Source: a virus
Direction: 5' to 3' (one strand)
Length of the DNA stretch: 49,297 nt
IMG/VR virus record: IMGVR_UViG_3300046454_000397
Coordinates: 1-49,297 of that record
Shown here: one piece after another, positions 1 to 7,047 of the stretch
Position numbering within the stretch: position 1 is the stretch's first letter
Layout: the number at the start of each line of letters is the position of its first letter
Translations under genes and position numbers: made by a program
Notes under the pieces: generated by a model
The model's database searches: none
Told to the model about the DNA's origin: nothing
What the model saw: only the letters and a program-made list of their open reading frames with translations

Positions 1-43
1 GTCGTACGGCGTGCGCTGGCTGGCCGGCGACATGACCGGGAAG
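1..43. repeat. Left copy of the 43-bp terminal overlap
   Basis: This stretch recurs at the right end of the window with 42 of 43 bases identical; the only difference is T at 21 against G at 49275. The helicase reading frame passes through both copies in the same phase, so the two copies look like the same locus read twice at the ends of a circular or circularly permuted molecule. A true terminal repeat of this length is less likely but not excluded. Confidence 0.85.
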
Positions 44-334
44 GCCCGCGCCGACGCCGTATTCGACTTCCAGCAGGACGGCGGCCCGCGCGTGATCGTG
101 TGCAACATCGTCGCCGGCGGCACGGGCGTAACCCTGACCGCCGCTTCAGAGGCCGTGTTCGTCGAGCTGTCATGGGTGCCGGGCGAGAACGCGCAGGCGG
201 CCGACCGCATCCACCGCATCGGCCAGGGCCGGAAGACGCGCGTGCGGTTCCTGGCGCTGGCCGGGACGTGCGACGAGGCCATTACGGCGACGCTGCGAAC
301 CAAGACGAAGATGATTAGCGAGGTGCTGCAGTGA
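1..334 (+). CDS. SNF2-family helicase, C-terminal part (gene continues from the right end)
   Basis: This is the end of a superfamily 2 DNA helicase/translocase; its N-terminal part starts at 48275. Joined across the overlap the protein is 437 residues. The part seen here holds helicase motif V (AGGTGVTL, about residues 365-372) and motif VI (QAADRIHRIGQ, about 392-402), which includes the arginine finger typical of SNF2/Swi2 enzymes. The family uses ATP to translocate on duplex DNA; in phages it is usually placed in replication or recombination. The frame enters open from base 2, so no local start codon is needed. The stop overlaps the GTG of the next gene by 4 nt. At 437 residues the protein is a minimal SNF2 core without accessory domains. 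Confidence 0.9.
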   Translation, partial: SYGVRWLAGDMTGKARADAVFDFQQDGGPRVIVCNIVAGGTGVTLTAASEAVFVELSWVPGENAQAADRIHRIGQGRKTRVRFLALAGTCDEAITATLRTKTKMISEVLQ

Positions 335-768
335 CCGGGATCAACGAGGTTCTGCGCTTGCTGAGCGAGAAGGACCGGGCCGCGATCGCAGTAATAGAGC
401 GCGACAGGCTTCCGGCCACCGACTGCCTCACAATTTACGGGTGGTGGACGCTGCGGCATATGCTGTGGACCTTGTCGGCCGTCGACAGCCGCGGCGTCGG
501 GATAACCCAGCAGTTGCGCACATCCCTGGGCCACGCAGTGCGCAAAGTCTGGCGCCGGCGCTTCGGAGGGGCAGCGCCTTTCAAAGTGCTAGCGCCTAAG
601 ATCCGCTCAAGGCGTAACGTTATAACCGCGGCAAAACACGCAGAGATGTTCGACGTCGCAATCCCGTCCGGCGGCACGAATACGCAGGCGATTTATCCCG
701 GCGAAATGTGGAGCGAATGCGTCGCAGTCGTCAAAGACCAGCTTACCCCAAACAGGAAAGACCGATGA
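331..768 (+). CDS. Hypothetical protein, 145 aa
   Basis: I do not recognise this protein. It starts with GTG inside the GTGA overlap with the helicase stop, so it is probably translationally coupled. The sequence is Arg-rich in the middle (HAVRKVWRRRF, about residues 70-80) with no clear membrane segment, metal site or nucleotide-binding motif. Local base use is a little less G+C biased than in its neighbours (more A/T at third positions), which may mean later arrival. It ends in an ATGA overlap with the next gene. A DNA-associated role is only a guess from its position among replication genes. Confidence 0.7.
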   Translation: MTGINEVLRLLSEKDRAAIAVIERDRLPATDCLTIYGWWTLRHMLWTLSAVDSRGVGITQQLRTSLGHAVRKVWRRRFGGAAPFKVLAPKIRSRRNVITAAKHAEMFDVAIPSGGTNTQAIYPGEMWSECVAVVKDQLTPNRKDR

Positions 769-1238
769 ACGTCACCGTCACTCTCTCGTACGATCCCGAT
801 AGCACCGAGGAGCGTAAGGCGCTCGCCGGAGTCCTCGGCATGCTCGGCGCCATGCCGCCGCTGTCGACCCACCTGCCGAGCCCGAAGCAGCCAGCGCCAG
901 ACATCGTCGGTGCGCGCCCTGCAGACATGGAGACTTCCAACAGGTCGCAGGAAGTCGCCGCGCTCAAGGCCGATGTCGTCAGCAAGCGCAAGGCCAAGGA
1001 GCCGAAGCCCGCGCCGGCCGTTACCAAGGACGACCTGAAGCTGCAGCTCCGCGTGCTCGGGCAGATGCCCGACGGCTTCGACGCCTCGCGCAAGGTCCTG
1101 CAGTCCTTCAAGGCCGTCACGCTCGACGACCTCAAGCCGGCCGACTACGCCGCGGTGCTCGACGCGCTGAAGGCCGCGGCGGCCGCCAGCGACGCCGACG
1201 ACGTGGACGTCGACGCGGACGAAGGCGTCGAGGCGTGA
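765..1238 (+). CDS. Hypothetical protein, 157 aa, acidic C-terminus
   Basis: The ATG at 765 is preferred over an in-frame start further upstream because it forms an ATGA overlap with the preceding stop. Residues about 1-25 (NVTVTLSYDPDSTEERKALA) look like a short folded N-terminal element, followed by a Lys/Pro/Ala linker. A helical segment around residues 85-135 contains LKLQLRVLGQMPDGFDASRK, and the tail is Asp/Glu rich (DADDVDVDADEG). Phage replication operons often carry such small acidic proteins next to DUF2800, but I cannot assign a function. It ends in a GTGA overlap with the DUF2800 gene. Confidence 0.7.
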   Translation: MNVTVTLSYDPDSTEERKALAGVLGMLGAMPPLSTHLPSPKQPAPDIVGARPADMETSNRSQEVAALKADVVSKRKAKEPKPAPAVTKDDLKLQLRVLGQMPDGFDASRKVLQSFKAVTLDDLKPADYAAVLDALKAAAAASDADDVDVDADEGVEA

Positions 1239-2404
1239 GCACGCACGCCAAGCTTGCGCCCAGCGCAGCGCACCGTTGGATGCCTTGCCCGGGGTCCGTC
1301 GCGCTCTGCGCCGGCCTGCCGGACGAGTCCAGCGAGTACGCCGACGAGGGCACCTTCGCCCACTCGCTCGCCGCCCGGTGCCTGACGACCGACAGCGCGG
1401 CGAAGTCGGTCCTCGGCACCGTCAGCGTCGACGGCCGCTTCCGCTGCGGCGACGAGATGGCGCGCGCGATCCAGTGCTACCTGGACGTCGTGCGCCAGCA
1501 GGAGCTGGTCGACGGCGCCAGCGCGTCGTTCGTCGAGCAGCGCGTGCACGTCAGCAAGGAAGTGCACGGCACGGCCGACAAGATGACGCTGTCGGCCGAC
1601 GGCCGCACGCTGCACATCTTCGACTTCAAGTACGGCGCCGGCGTGTTCGTCGACGTCGAGCGCAACGAGCAGATGATGCTCTACGGGCTCGGCGCGCTGC
1701 TGACGCACGCCGCATTGTGCCGCAAGGTGGAGACCGTCGAGCTGCACGTCGTGCAGCCGCGCTACTTCGGCGACTCGCCGCCGTGGCGGTCGTGGAGCGT
1801 GTCCGCCACCGAGCTGCGCACGAAGTTCGGCGCCGAGGTCGTCGCCGCGGTGAAGGCGACGCAGCAGCCGCGGCCGACGTTGGCCAGCGGCTCGCACTGC
1901 CGCTTCTGCAAGGCGAAGGCGGTCTGCCCGCAGATCAAGAAGGACGCGCTCGCCTCGGCGCAGCACGTCTTCGCGGTGCCGGCGAAGGTCGCGCCGGAGC
2001 CGAAGACGCTCGACGCCGCCGAAGTCGCGCGGCTGCTGCCGCTGTTCTCGCGCGCCGAAGAGTGGATCAGCGCCGTGCGTGCGCACGCCTACGAGCTGGC
2101 CAACCGCGGCGAGCCGATCGCCGGCTACAAGCTGGTGCAGAAGGTCGGCAACCGGAAGTGGATCGATGAAGAGGCCGTCGTCGTGACGAAGCTCGGCGAG
2201 GCCGGCATCGACCCGTGGAAGCCGCGCGAACCGATCTCCCCCGCCGAGGCCGAGCGCCGGCTCGGCAAGAAGAAGGCAGGTCTCGTTGACCCGCTGACAG
2301 TCCGCCCCGCGACCGGCACCGTGCTGGTCGAGGAAGGTGACAAGCGCCCCGCGATCAGCGCGGGCGCCGTGTTCGACAAGGTAGAATCCCCAACAACGGA
2401 GTAG
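1235..2404 (+). CDS. DUF2800 family protein (PD-(D/E)XK/Cas4-like nuclease fold)
   Basis: The protein is 389 aa with a GTG start overlapping the previous stop. The N-terminus reads SAAHRWMPCPGSVALCAGLPD followed by EGTFAHSLAARCL, the signature of phage DUF2800 proteins, which are related to RecB/Cas4-type nucleases. A likely PD-(D/E)XK core is visible: VHGTADKM near residue 112 and LHIFDFKYGAGVFV near residues 127-140 (D-x-K), followed by NEQMMLYGLGAL. A Cys cluster at about 219-231 (HCRFCKAKAVC) could complete an iron-sulfur or zinc site, as in Cas4-like enzymes. It probably trims or processes DNA ends during replication or recombination together with the downstream ssDNA-binding protein. 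Confidence 0.85.
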   Translation: MSTHAKLAPSAAHRWMPCPGSVALCAGLPDESSEYADEGTFAHSLAARCLTTDSAAKSVLGTVSVDGRFRCGDEMARAIQCYLDVVRQQELVDGASASFVEQRVHVSKEVHGTADKMTLSADGRTLHIFDFKYGAGVFVDVERNEQMMLYGLGALLTHAALCRKVETVELHVVQPRYFGDSPPWRSWSVSATELRTKFGAEVVAAVKATQQPRPTLASGSHCRFCKAKAVCPQIKKDALASAQHVFAVPAKVAPEPKTLDAAEVARLLPLFSRAEEWISAVRAHAYELANRGEPIAGYKLVQKVGNRKWIDEEAVVVTKLGEAGIDPWKPREPISPAEAERRLGKKKAGLVDPLTVRPATGTVLVEEGDKRPAISAGAVFDKVESPTTE

Positions 2405-2408
2405 AAGC

Positions 2409-3047
2409 ATGAAGCCGCAACCGCAAGAGAAGACCGCGCCCGACAACGGCTCGGTGACGACCCACGAGGTCCGCCTCGCGTTCCACCAGGGCCTGTTCGT
2501 CAAGCGCAAGTACGACGAGAACGCCCGCGAGCAGTACGAGTGCGTGCTGCTGTTCCCGCCCGACTACGACCTGGAGCCGATCAAGAAGATGATCGCCGAC
2601 TGCGCCGCCGAGAACCACGGCAACGACAAGCGCGGCACGCCGATCAAGCAGCCGCTCAAGCCGTGCCACGGCGAGTACGATGGCTTCGACGAGGGTTGGC
2701 ACAAGATGCGCGTCACCAACGGCTACCCGCCGCAGGTCGTCGACCAGAACGTGCAACCGATCCTGGACCCGGACGGCACGGTGATCTACTCGGGTTGCTA
2801 CGTGCGCGCCAACCTGAGCACCTACGCCTGGACGAACAAGAAGGGCGGCCGCGGCGTCAGCGTCAACGTGAACGCCGTGCAGCTCCTGCGCCGCGGCGAG
2901 TCCCTGACCGGCCGCAAGGACGCCGACGAGCTGTTCGAGCCCGTGGCCGGCGCGGTGGACGACGACGAGCCGGAGGGCGCGGAGCCCGCGCCGGCGAAGA
3001 AGGGCAAGGCCGGCAAGTCGGTCGACGACCTGTTCGGCGAGGACTAG
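2409..3047 (+). CDS. DUF2815 family, ssDNA-binding-like protein
   Basis: This 212-aa protein follows DUF2800 by 4 nt and has a GGAG ribosome site before its ATG. DUF2815 proteins nearly always sit between DUF2800 and a family A polymerase in phages and are predicted T7 gp2.5-like single-strand DNA-binding proteins. The body (residues about 15-155) contains LLFPPDYDLEPIKKMI and SGCYVRANLSTYAWTNKKGG, consistent with an OB-fold. It then passes into a Pro/Ala/Asp linker and an acidic tail with a terminal aromatic (VDDLFGED), the type of C-terminus SSB proteins use to contact partner enzymes. DNA binding is inferred from family and context. Confidence 0.8.
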   Translation: MKPQPQEKTAPDNGSVTTHEVRLAFHQGLFVKRKYDENAREQYECVLLFPPDYDLEPIKKMIADCAAENHGNDKRGTPIKQPLKPCHGEYDGFDEGWHKMRVTNGYPPQVVDQNVQPILDPDGTVIYSGCYVRANLSTYAWTNKKGGRGVSVNVNAVQLLRRGESLTGRKDADELFEPVAGAVDDDEPEGAEPAPAKKGKAGKSVDDLFGED

Positions 3048-3054
3048 CACACCT

Positions 3055-3112
3055 GCCGGCGACGCGCCCGCTGCTGCTTTTGTGAGACGGCGGAACGGCG
3101 GGCGTCGCCGGC
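3055..3112 (+). other. Strong stem-loop downstream of the ssDNA-binding gene
   Basis: The 89-bp gap between the DUF2815 gene and the next gene is mostly one inverted repeat. Arm 3055-3064 (GCCGGCGACG) is perfectly complementary to 3103-3112. After a 2-nt bulge, 3067-3071 pairs with 3098-3102. The loop is about 26 nt. No T-run follows, so it is not a typical intrinsic terminator; it may cap the upstream mRNA 3' end or attenuate. Confidence 0.6.
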
Positions 3113-3136
3113 TTCCTTCAAGCGTGGAGACGACCG

Positions 3137-3337
3137 ATGATGATTGGAAACAATGACATACTGCTGAACGAGGCGACGATGCAGGCGGCCGTGCAGCACT
3201 GGTTCGAGACTGTTATGTTCGCGGCTGACCGAGCGCCGAAAGTAACCGGCGTAACGCGGGAAACGTCCAACTACGAGTCGGCCTTCCGTATCAAGGTAAC
3301 GGACCGCGAGCCGAAGAAGGCCGAGAAGCCGTGCTAG
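3137..3337 (+). CDS. Small hypothetical protein, 66 aa
   Basis: The gene begins with tandem ATG codons after a GGAGACG ribosome-binding stretch, just beyond the stem-loop. The protein is soluble-looking, with a helical N-terminal half (NEATMQAAVQHWFETVMF, about residues 11-28) and a strand-like segment (NYESAFRIKVTD). I recognise no family. It ends in a short overlap with the following GTG start. Its placement directly before the polymerase suggests a replication accessory, but nothing in the sequence proves this. Confidence 0.6.
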   Translation: MMIGNNDILLNEATMQAAVQHWFETVMFAADRAPKVTGVTRETSNYESAFRIKVTDREPKKAEKPC

Positions 3338-3570
3338 AGTTCGACGACGAGACGCCGATGCCGTTCGGCAAGCACCGCGGCGAGCCGCTAGGCCGCGTGC
3401 CGGCGAGCTACCTGTCCTGGCTCGGCGAGAATCTTGAGGGCGACAGCCCGGTGCGCGCGGCCCTGCTGGCCTACATCGCCGAGAACGCCGCGGCGATCGA
3501 GCTGGAGCTGCGCGAGGACGCGGAGTCCCACCGGCCGCACGGCCGCGGCGGCAGCAGGCCATGGCGCTGA
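3331..3570 (+). CDS. DUF3820-like small protein
   Basis: This 79-aa protein has a GTG start overlapping the previous gene. Residues 9-31 (MPFGKHRGEPLGRVPASYLS and following) match the core of DUF3820, a family labelled putative quorum-sensing-regulated virulence factor and often found fused to or beside exonucleases and polymerases. The motif FGKxxGxxL...P..YL.W is intact. The C-terminus is Arg/Gly rich and overlaps the polymerase start by 10 nt, so the two are probably coupled. It is best viewed as a nuclease-associated accessory domain. Confidence 0.75.
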   Translation: MLEFDDETPMPFGKHRGEPLGRVPASYLSWLGENLEGDSPVRAALLAYIAENAAAIELELREDAESHRPHGRGGSRPWR

Positions 3571-6554
3571 CCTTCGACGCGCACGCCGGGGTCCTGTCGC
3601 TCGACGTGGAGACGTGCAGCGCCCACGACATCACCTACGGCGCCTGGGCCTACTCGCAGCACCCGTCGACGCGCGTGCACTGCGCCGTCTTCGGCTACGC
3701 CACCGGCCCGCGCGCGCCGCGCACCTACGTCCGGTGGTTCCCCGGGCGCAGGTTGCCGGCTGCGATCCTGGACTACCTCGCCGCCGGCGGCGTGCTGATC
3801 GCGCACAACGCGGCCTTCGAGAAGTCGATTTGCGCGAACATCCTTACGCCGCGGCACGGCTGGCCAATCGTGCCGACTGAGCAGTGGCGCGACACGCAGG
3901 CCATGGCGCAGGCGGTGAACCTGCCGCGGTCGCTGGCGGGGCTCTGCAAGGCGCTGGGCGTGCCGCACCAGAAGGACGCCGAGGGCGCGGCGCTGATGAT
4001 GGAGCTGGCCGTCGCGACGCCGCAGCCCGGTGGCGGATGGGATTACCCCCCGGTGTCGCCGGCGCAGCTCCGCCGGCTGTCCGACTACTGCAAGGCCGAC
4101 GTCGCCGCGACGCTCGATGCCTACTTCGCGCTGCCGAAGCTGTCGGTGCAGGAGCACCTGACGTGGCTCGTCGACCAGCGCACCAACGAGCGCGGCGCGC
4201 TGCTCGACCAAGCGTTCGCCGGCAAGCTGCGGCGCATGGCCGAGGCGCGGCAGCAGGTGCTGGAGCGTGAAGTGCGGAAGGCTACGACGTCAGAAGTCAG
4301 CAGGTCCACCGCGGCGCCGGCGCTGATGTCTTGGCTCAAGTACCGCGGCGTCGTGCTGCCGAAGCGCACGCGCAAAAAGAAGAACGGCAGCTACCACAAG
4401 ACCGAGACGATCGACAAGTTGGCCGTCGTCGAGCTGCTGCGCGGTGAGCTGCCGGACGACGTGCGGCAGATGCTGCGCAACCGCGCCGAGGCCAGCAAGG
4501 CCGCGTCGCTGGCGAAGCTGAACCGCGTCGAGCCGATGGTCGGCACCGACGGGCGCCTGCGCTTCGCGCTGAACTACTGCGGCGCGCACACCGGCCGGTG
4601 GACCAGCGAGGGGCTGCAGCTCCACAACCTGCCGAAGAACCAGCTCACCGCCGCCGCCTCGGCGCTGGTGCGCGATCTCGTCGAGGCCGAGGACCCGCAG
4701 GGGCTGGAGATGGTCGAGGCCCGGCCGCTGGAAGCGCTGTCGCAAATGCTGCGCTCCGTGGTCGTGGCGCCACCGGGGCGCGAGCTGATCGGCGCCGACT
4801 TCTCGGCGATCGAGGCCCGGGTGTGCGCGTGGCTCGCCGGCCAGGACGACGTCACGGCCTTCTTCCACGAGTTCGACGCGCAACGGCGCGCCGGCGGCAA
4901 GCCGAAGGACTTCTACGTGTTCACGGCCGAGTCCATCGACAGCGACGAGCGGCAGCTCGGCAAGGTCGCGGCGCTGGCGCTGCAGTACGGCATGGGCGAC
5001 GTGACGTTCGCCGGCACCGCGGCGAAGTGGGGCGTGCCGCTGACGCTGCTGCGCGCGCGGCAGGTGAAGCTGTCCTGGCGCCTCGCGAACCGCTGCATCG
5101 CGCAGTGGTGGCGCGACCTTGAGGACGCCGCCTTCGCGGCCGTGCTGGAGCCCGGCAGCCGGCACCGGGCCGGGCGCGTGTCGTTCAGGTCCACCGGCAA
5201 GGTGCTGCTGATGCGCCTGCCGAGCGGCCGGTGCATCCGCTACTGGCAACCGTCCATCGTGCTGAAGACGCGCGTCTTCCAGCTCGTCGACGATGAGGGC
5301 AAGCAGGTGCAGAAGTCGGTGACGCGCGAGGAGCTGCAGTTCTGGAAGCCGGCGCGCGGGGCGATGGTCGCGGAGACGACCTATGGCGGCAAGCTGTGCG
5401 TGGCGGCGGGTACGAAGGTCTTCACCGGTCGCGGATGGGTGCCGATCCAGAACGTGCTATCCGACGACCTCGTGCACGACGGCGTCGAGTTCGTGCGTCA
5501 CGGTGGAAAGGTGTTCAATGGCGAAAAGCAATGCTGTAGCGTTGACGGGGTGTTGATGACCCGCGACCACGAGGTATTGACCGATGAAGGCTGGCAAGCT
5601 GCATCACAGGACCCGCGACCTATCCGGTTGCCGCTTTGGTTGCTTGACGGCGCTGAGACCGGATCGCAGCGACGGCAGAAAGCGTTTCTGGCTCTTTCGC
5701 TGCGACTGCGGAAAGCAGAGAGTCAAGGTAGGATCCGACGTGCTGCGGGAGTTGAAGCGCGGCGGAACGCCGAACTGCGGTTGCAAGACCGGAGCGCTGA
5801 TAGGAGCGGCGAACACCAAGCACGGCATGACCGCGCACCCGATCTACTGGGTGTGGCGCTCGATGCGCGACCGGTGCCGGCTCCCGACGCATCAGTCCTG
5901 GAAGAACTACGGCGGTCGGGGGATACGAGTCTGTCGCCGGTGGCGCGCCTTCGAGAGTTTCCTGGCGGATATGTGGCCGACCTATCGAGAGGGCTTGTCG
6001 ATCGAGCGCCGAGACAACAACCGCGGGTACAGCCGAGAGAACTGCACGTGGGTGACGCGGGACGTTCAAGCGTGCAACCGGCGAAACAACGTGTTCGTCC
6101 GATTGAAGGGAAGACGCCTTACCGTGGCGCAGACGGCCCGCGAAACGGGGATCGGCGTGACGACTCTGCTCTATCGGATCGCGCACGGCTGGCCAGCGAC
6201 GAAGCTGCTGATGCGTCCGGACCCGACGAACCGCGTCGCGTGTTCGACATCCAGAACTGCGGGCCGCGCCAACGCTTCGTAGTGCTGGGAGTCCGGGGAC
6301 CGTTCCTAGTGCACAACTGCGAGAACGCGGTGCAGGCGGTGGCGCGCGAGCTGCTGGCCGCGGGGCTCGTGCAGCTCGACGGAGTGGCGCCGTACGAGCT
6401 TGTAATCCACGTCCACGACTCCGCGGCTGCAGAAGTGCCGGAGGGGATGGGCGACCCGGTGGACTTCGCGGATCGGCTCGCGGCGGCACCGCCCTGGGTC
6501 GCGGGGTGCCCGGTGGCGGCGGAAGGCTGGCGCGACCGGAGGTTCCGAGGATGA
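3561..6554 (+). CDS. polA: DNA polymerase I, family A, interrupted by an intein
   Basis: The 997-aa precursor is a family A replicative polymerase. The 3'-5' exonuclease domain shows Exo I (D15, E17), Exo II (LIAHNAAFE, 79-87) and Exo III (Y176, D180). Polymerase motif A is DFSAIEAR (D413 to R420), motif B runs from R464 through K468 to Y476-G477, and motif C is HD at 952-953. No 5'-3' exonuclease domain is present, as usual for phage enzymes. An intein occupies residues 613-919, inserted after TYGGKL and before CENAVQAVA, a highly conserved site between motifs B and C. Removing it leaves a 690-aa extein. The frame stays open throughout. The gene overlaps its upstream neighbour by 10 nt and the next gene by an ATGA. 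Confidence 0.95.
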   Translation: MALTFDAHAGVLSLDVETCSAHDITYGAWAYSQHPSTRVHCAVFGYATGPRAPRTYVRWFPGRRLPAAILDYLAAGGVLIAHNAAFEKSICANILTPRHGWPIVPTEQWRDTQAMAQAVNLPRSLAGLCKALGVPHQKDAEGAALMMELAVATPQPGGGWDYPPVSPAQLRRLSDYCKADVAATLDAYFALPKLSVQEHLTWLVDQRTNERGALLDQAFAGKLRRMAEARQQVLEREVRKATTSEVSRSTAAPALMSWLKYRGVVLPKRTRKKKNGSYHKTETIDKLAVVELLRGELPDDVRQMLRNRAEASKAASLAKLNRVEPMVGTDGRLRFALNYCGAHTGRWTSEGLQLHNLPKNQLTAAASALVRDLVEAEDPQGLEMVEARPLEALSQMLRSVVVAPPGRELIGADFSAIEARVCAWLAGQDDVTAFFHEFDAQRRAGGKPKDFYVFTAESIDSDERQLGKVAALALQYGMGDVTFAGTAAKWGVPLTLLRARQVKLSWRLANRCIAQWWRDLEDAAFAAVLEPGSRHRAGRVSFRSTGKVLLMRLPSGRCIRYWQPSIVLKTRVFQLVDDEGKQVQKSVTREELQFWKPARGAMVAETTYGGKLCVAAGTKVFTGRGWVPIQNVLSDDLVHDGVEFVRHGGKVFNGEKQCCSVDGVLMTRDHEVLTDEGWQAASQDPRPIRLPLWLLDGAETGSQRRQKAFLALSLRLRKAESQGRIRRAAGVEARRNAELRLQDRSADRSGEHQARHDRAPDLLGVALDARPVPAPDASVLEELRRSGDTSLSPVARLREFPGGYVADLSRGLVDRAPRQQPRVQPRELHVGDAGRSSVQPAKQRVRPIEGKTPYRGADGPRNGDRRDDSALSDRARLASDEAADASGPDEPRRVFDIQNCGPRQRFVVLGVRGPFLVHNCENAVQAVARELLAAGLVQLDGVAPYELVIHVHDSAAAEVPEGMGDPVDFADRLAAAPPWVAGCPVAAEGWRDRRFRG
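5397..6317 (+). mobile_element. Intein in DNA polymerase, with a homing endonuclease gene in another frame
   Basis: The intein is 307 residues. Splicing block A begins with Cys1 (CVAAGTKVFTGRGWVPI), block B carries the conserved Thr and His (TRDH, precursor T667 and H670), block F reads RVFDIQN...RQRFVVLG, and block G ends in FLVHN before Cys+1. All residues for standard Cys-type splicing are present. Residues about 675-905 in the polymerase frame are Arg/Ala/Asp rich and resemble no endonuclease domain. The DNA of that linker instead encodes an HNH-type homing endonuclease in the +1 frame, which starts within block B and stops within block F. Splicing from a single polypeptide seems possible because the frame is unbroken. 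Confidence 0.92.
5584..6282 (+). CDS. HNH-type homing endonuclease, out of frame inside the intein
   Basis: The 232-aa protein reads in the +1 frame relative to the polymerase. It has its own ATG with GAGG 9 nt upstream. Residues 13-70 form the small Cys-containing domain common in phage homing endonucleases (LSGCRFGCLTALRP, RCDCGKQRV, PNCGCKTG). Residues about 80-165 hold the core: HPIYWVWRSMRDRC, KNYGGRGIRVC.RW, FLADM, LSIERRDNNRGYSRENCTWV and QACNRRNN. The C-terminus (LTVAQTARETGIGVTTLLYR) is a DNA-binding helix-turn-helix of the type used for site recognition. No domain appears missing. It would cut intein-less polymerase alleles and so spread the intein. Confidence 0.9.
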   Translation: MKAGKLHHRTRDLSGCRFGCLTALRPDRSDGRKRFWLFRCDCGKQRVKVGSDVLRELKRGGTPNCGCKTGALIGAANTKHGMTAHPIYWVWRSMRDRCRLPTHQSWKNYGGRGIRVCRRWRAFESFLADMWPTYREGLSIERRDNNRGYSRENCTWVTRDVQACNRRNNVFVRLKGRRLTVAQTARETGIGVTTLLYRIAHGWPATKLLMRPDPTNRVACSTSRTAGRANAS

Positions 6555-6817
6555 AGTGCCTAAACTGCGGCGCGGTACTGGTCGAGGATCAGAAGTGGAT
6601 CTGCTCCAACGAATGTGGCGAAGCGTTGCGCAAGTCGCTGGAAGTTGCGAAGGACTACGGTGGCCTGGAGAATACCGAAGTTGCGTGCGACAAGTGCTGC
6701 GGTCACGGCGTTTACTGCTGGACGTGCGGCGAGATTGAGGCCGCCTGTCATTGCGACGACGGCGACGGTCTGCTCGGGCAGTGCGACAAGTGCGACGGCT
6801 CAGGAGTCACGGGTTGA
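6551..6817 (+). CDS. Small Cys-rich zinc-ribbon protein, 88 aa
   Basis: The ATG at 6551 is chosen because it forms an ATGA overlap with the polymerase stop. The protein has an N-terminal CLNCG motif (residues 3-7) followed by CSNECG. Further on come CDKCCGHGVYCWTCGEIEAAC and a final CDKCDGSG; the CxxCxGxG pattern resembles DnaJ-type zinc repeats. It probably binds two or more zinc ions. Small zinc proteins of this kind are common beside phage replication genes, but no specific role can be assigned. Confidence 0.75.
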   Translation: MKCLNCGAVLVEDQKWICSNECGEALRKSLEVAKDYGGLENTEVACDKCCGHGVYCWTCGEIEAACHCDDGDGLLGQCDKCDGSGVTG

Positions 6818-7047
6818 TGTGCCAGAAGCGCTGGCGGTTCGCGACGCAGTTCGAGGCCGAGGCGAAGGCCGGCGAGCTGGTGGCGCAGATCGGCTACCGG
6901 ATGGTCACCTACCGCTGCGACGACTGCCTGCTTTGGTGCCTGACGTCGAAGCGGGTCGGGGCTCGCTACTTTTCGCCCATCGACCCGTCTTCTTCCGAAA
7001 AGCCTTCCGCAAGGCGGGCAAGCGCTTCTCGGATAAGAAGACCGTGA
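6817..7047 (+). CDS. Small CxxC protein, 76 aa, overlapping an antisense gene
   Basis: The ATG lies in a TGATG overlap with the preceding stop. Residues 5-34 (RWRFATQFEAEAKAGELVAQ) and the following YRCDDCLLWCLTS resemble small phage proteins with a C-terminal zinc knuckle that ends in CxxCxxWHLTS. The last 26 residues are Ser/Arg rich and are read antisense to the 3' end of the DUF6378 gene. They may be an extension gained by loss of an earlier stop. Function unknown. Confidence 0.6.
   Translation: MCQKRWRFATQFEAEAKAGELVAQIGYRMVTYRCDDCLLWCLTSKRVGARYFSPIDPSSSEKPSARRASASRIRRP

Noticed and set aside
1145-2509. Leftward 454-codon open frame over DUF2800
   Set aside because: Antisense to a well-supported gene and without motifs.
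5584-6282. Interpretation of the endonuclease frame as a simple sequencing frameshift of a fused intein endonuclease
   Set aside because: Two compensating indels would be needed, the polymerase frame is open throughout, and the endonuclease has its own start, ribosome site and stop. It remains testable.
7002-7018. Small hairpin followed by TTTT on the leftward strand
   Set aside because: The stem is only 5 bp and lies inside the coding frame of DUF6378, so it is weak evidence for a terminator.
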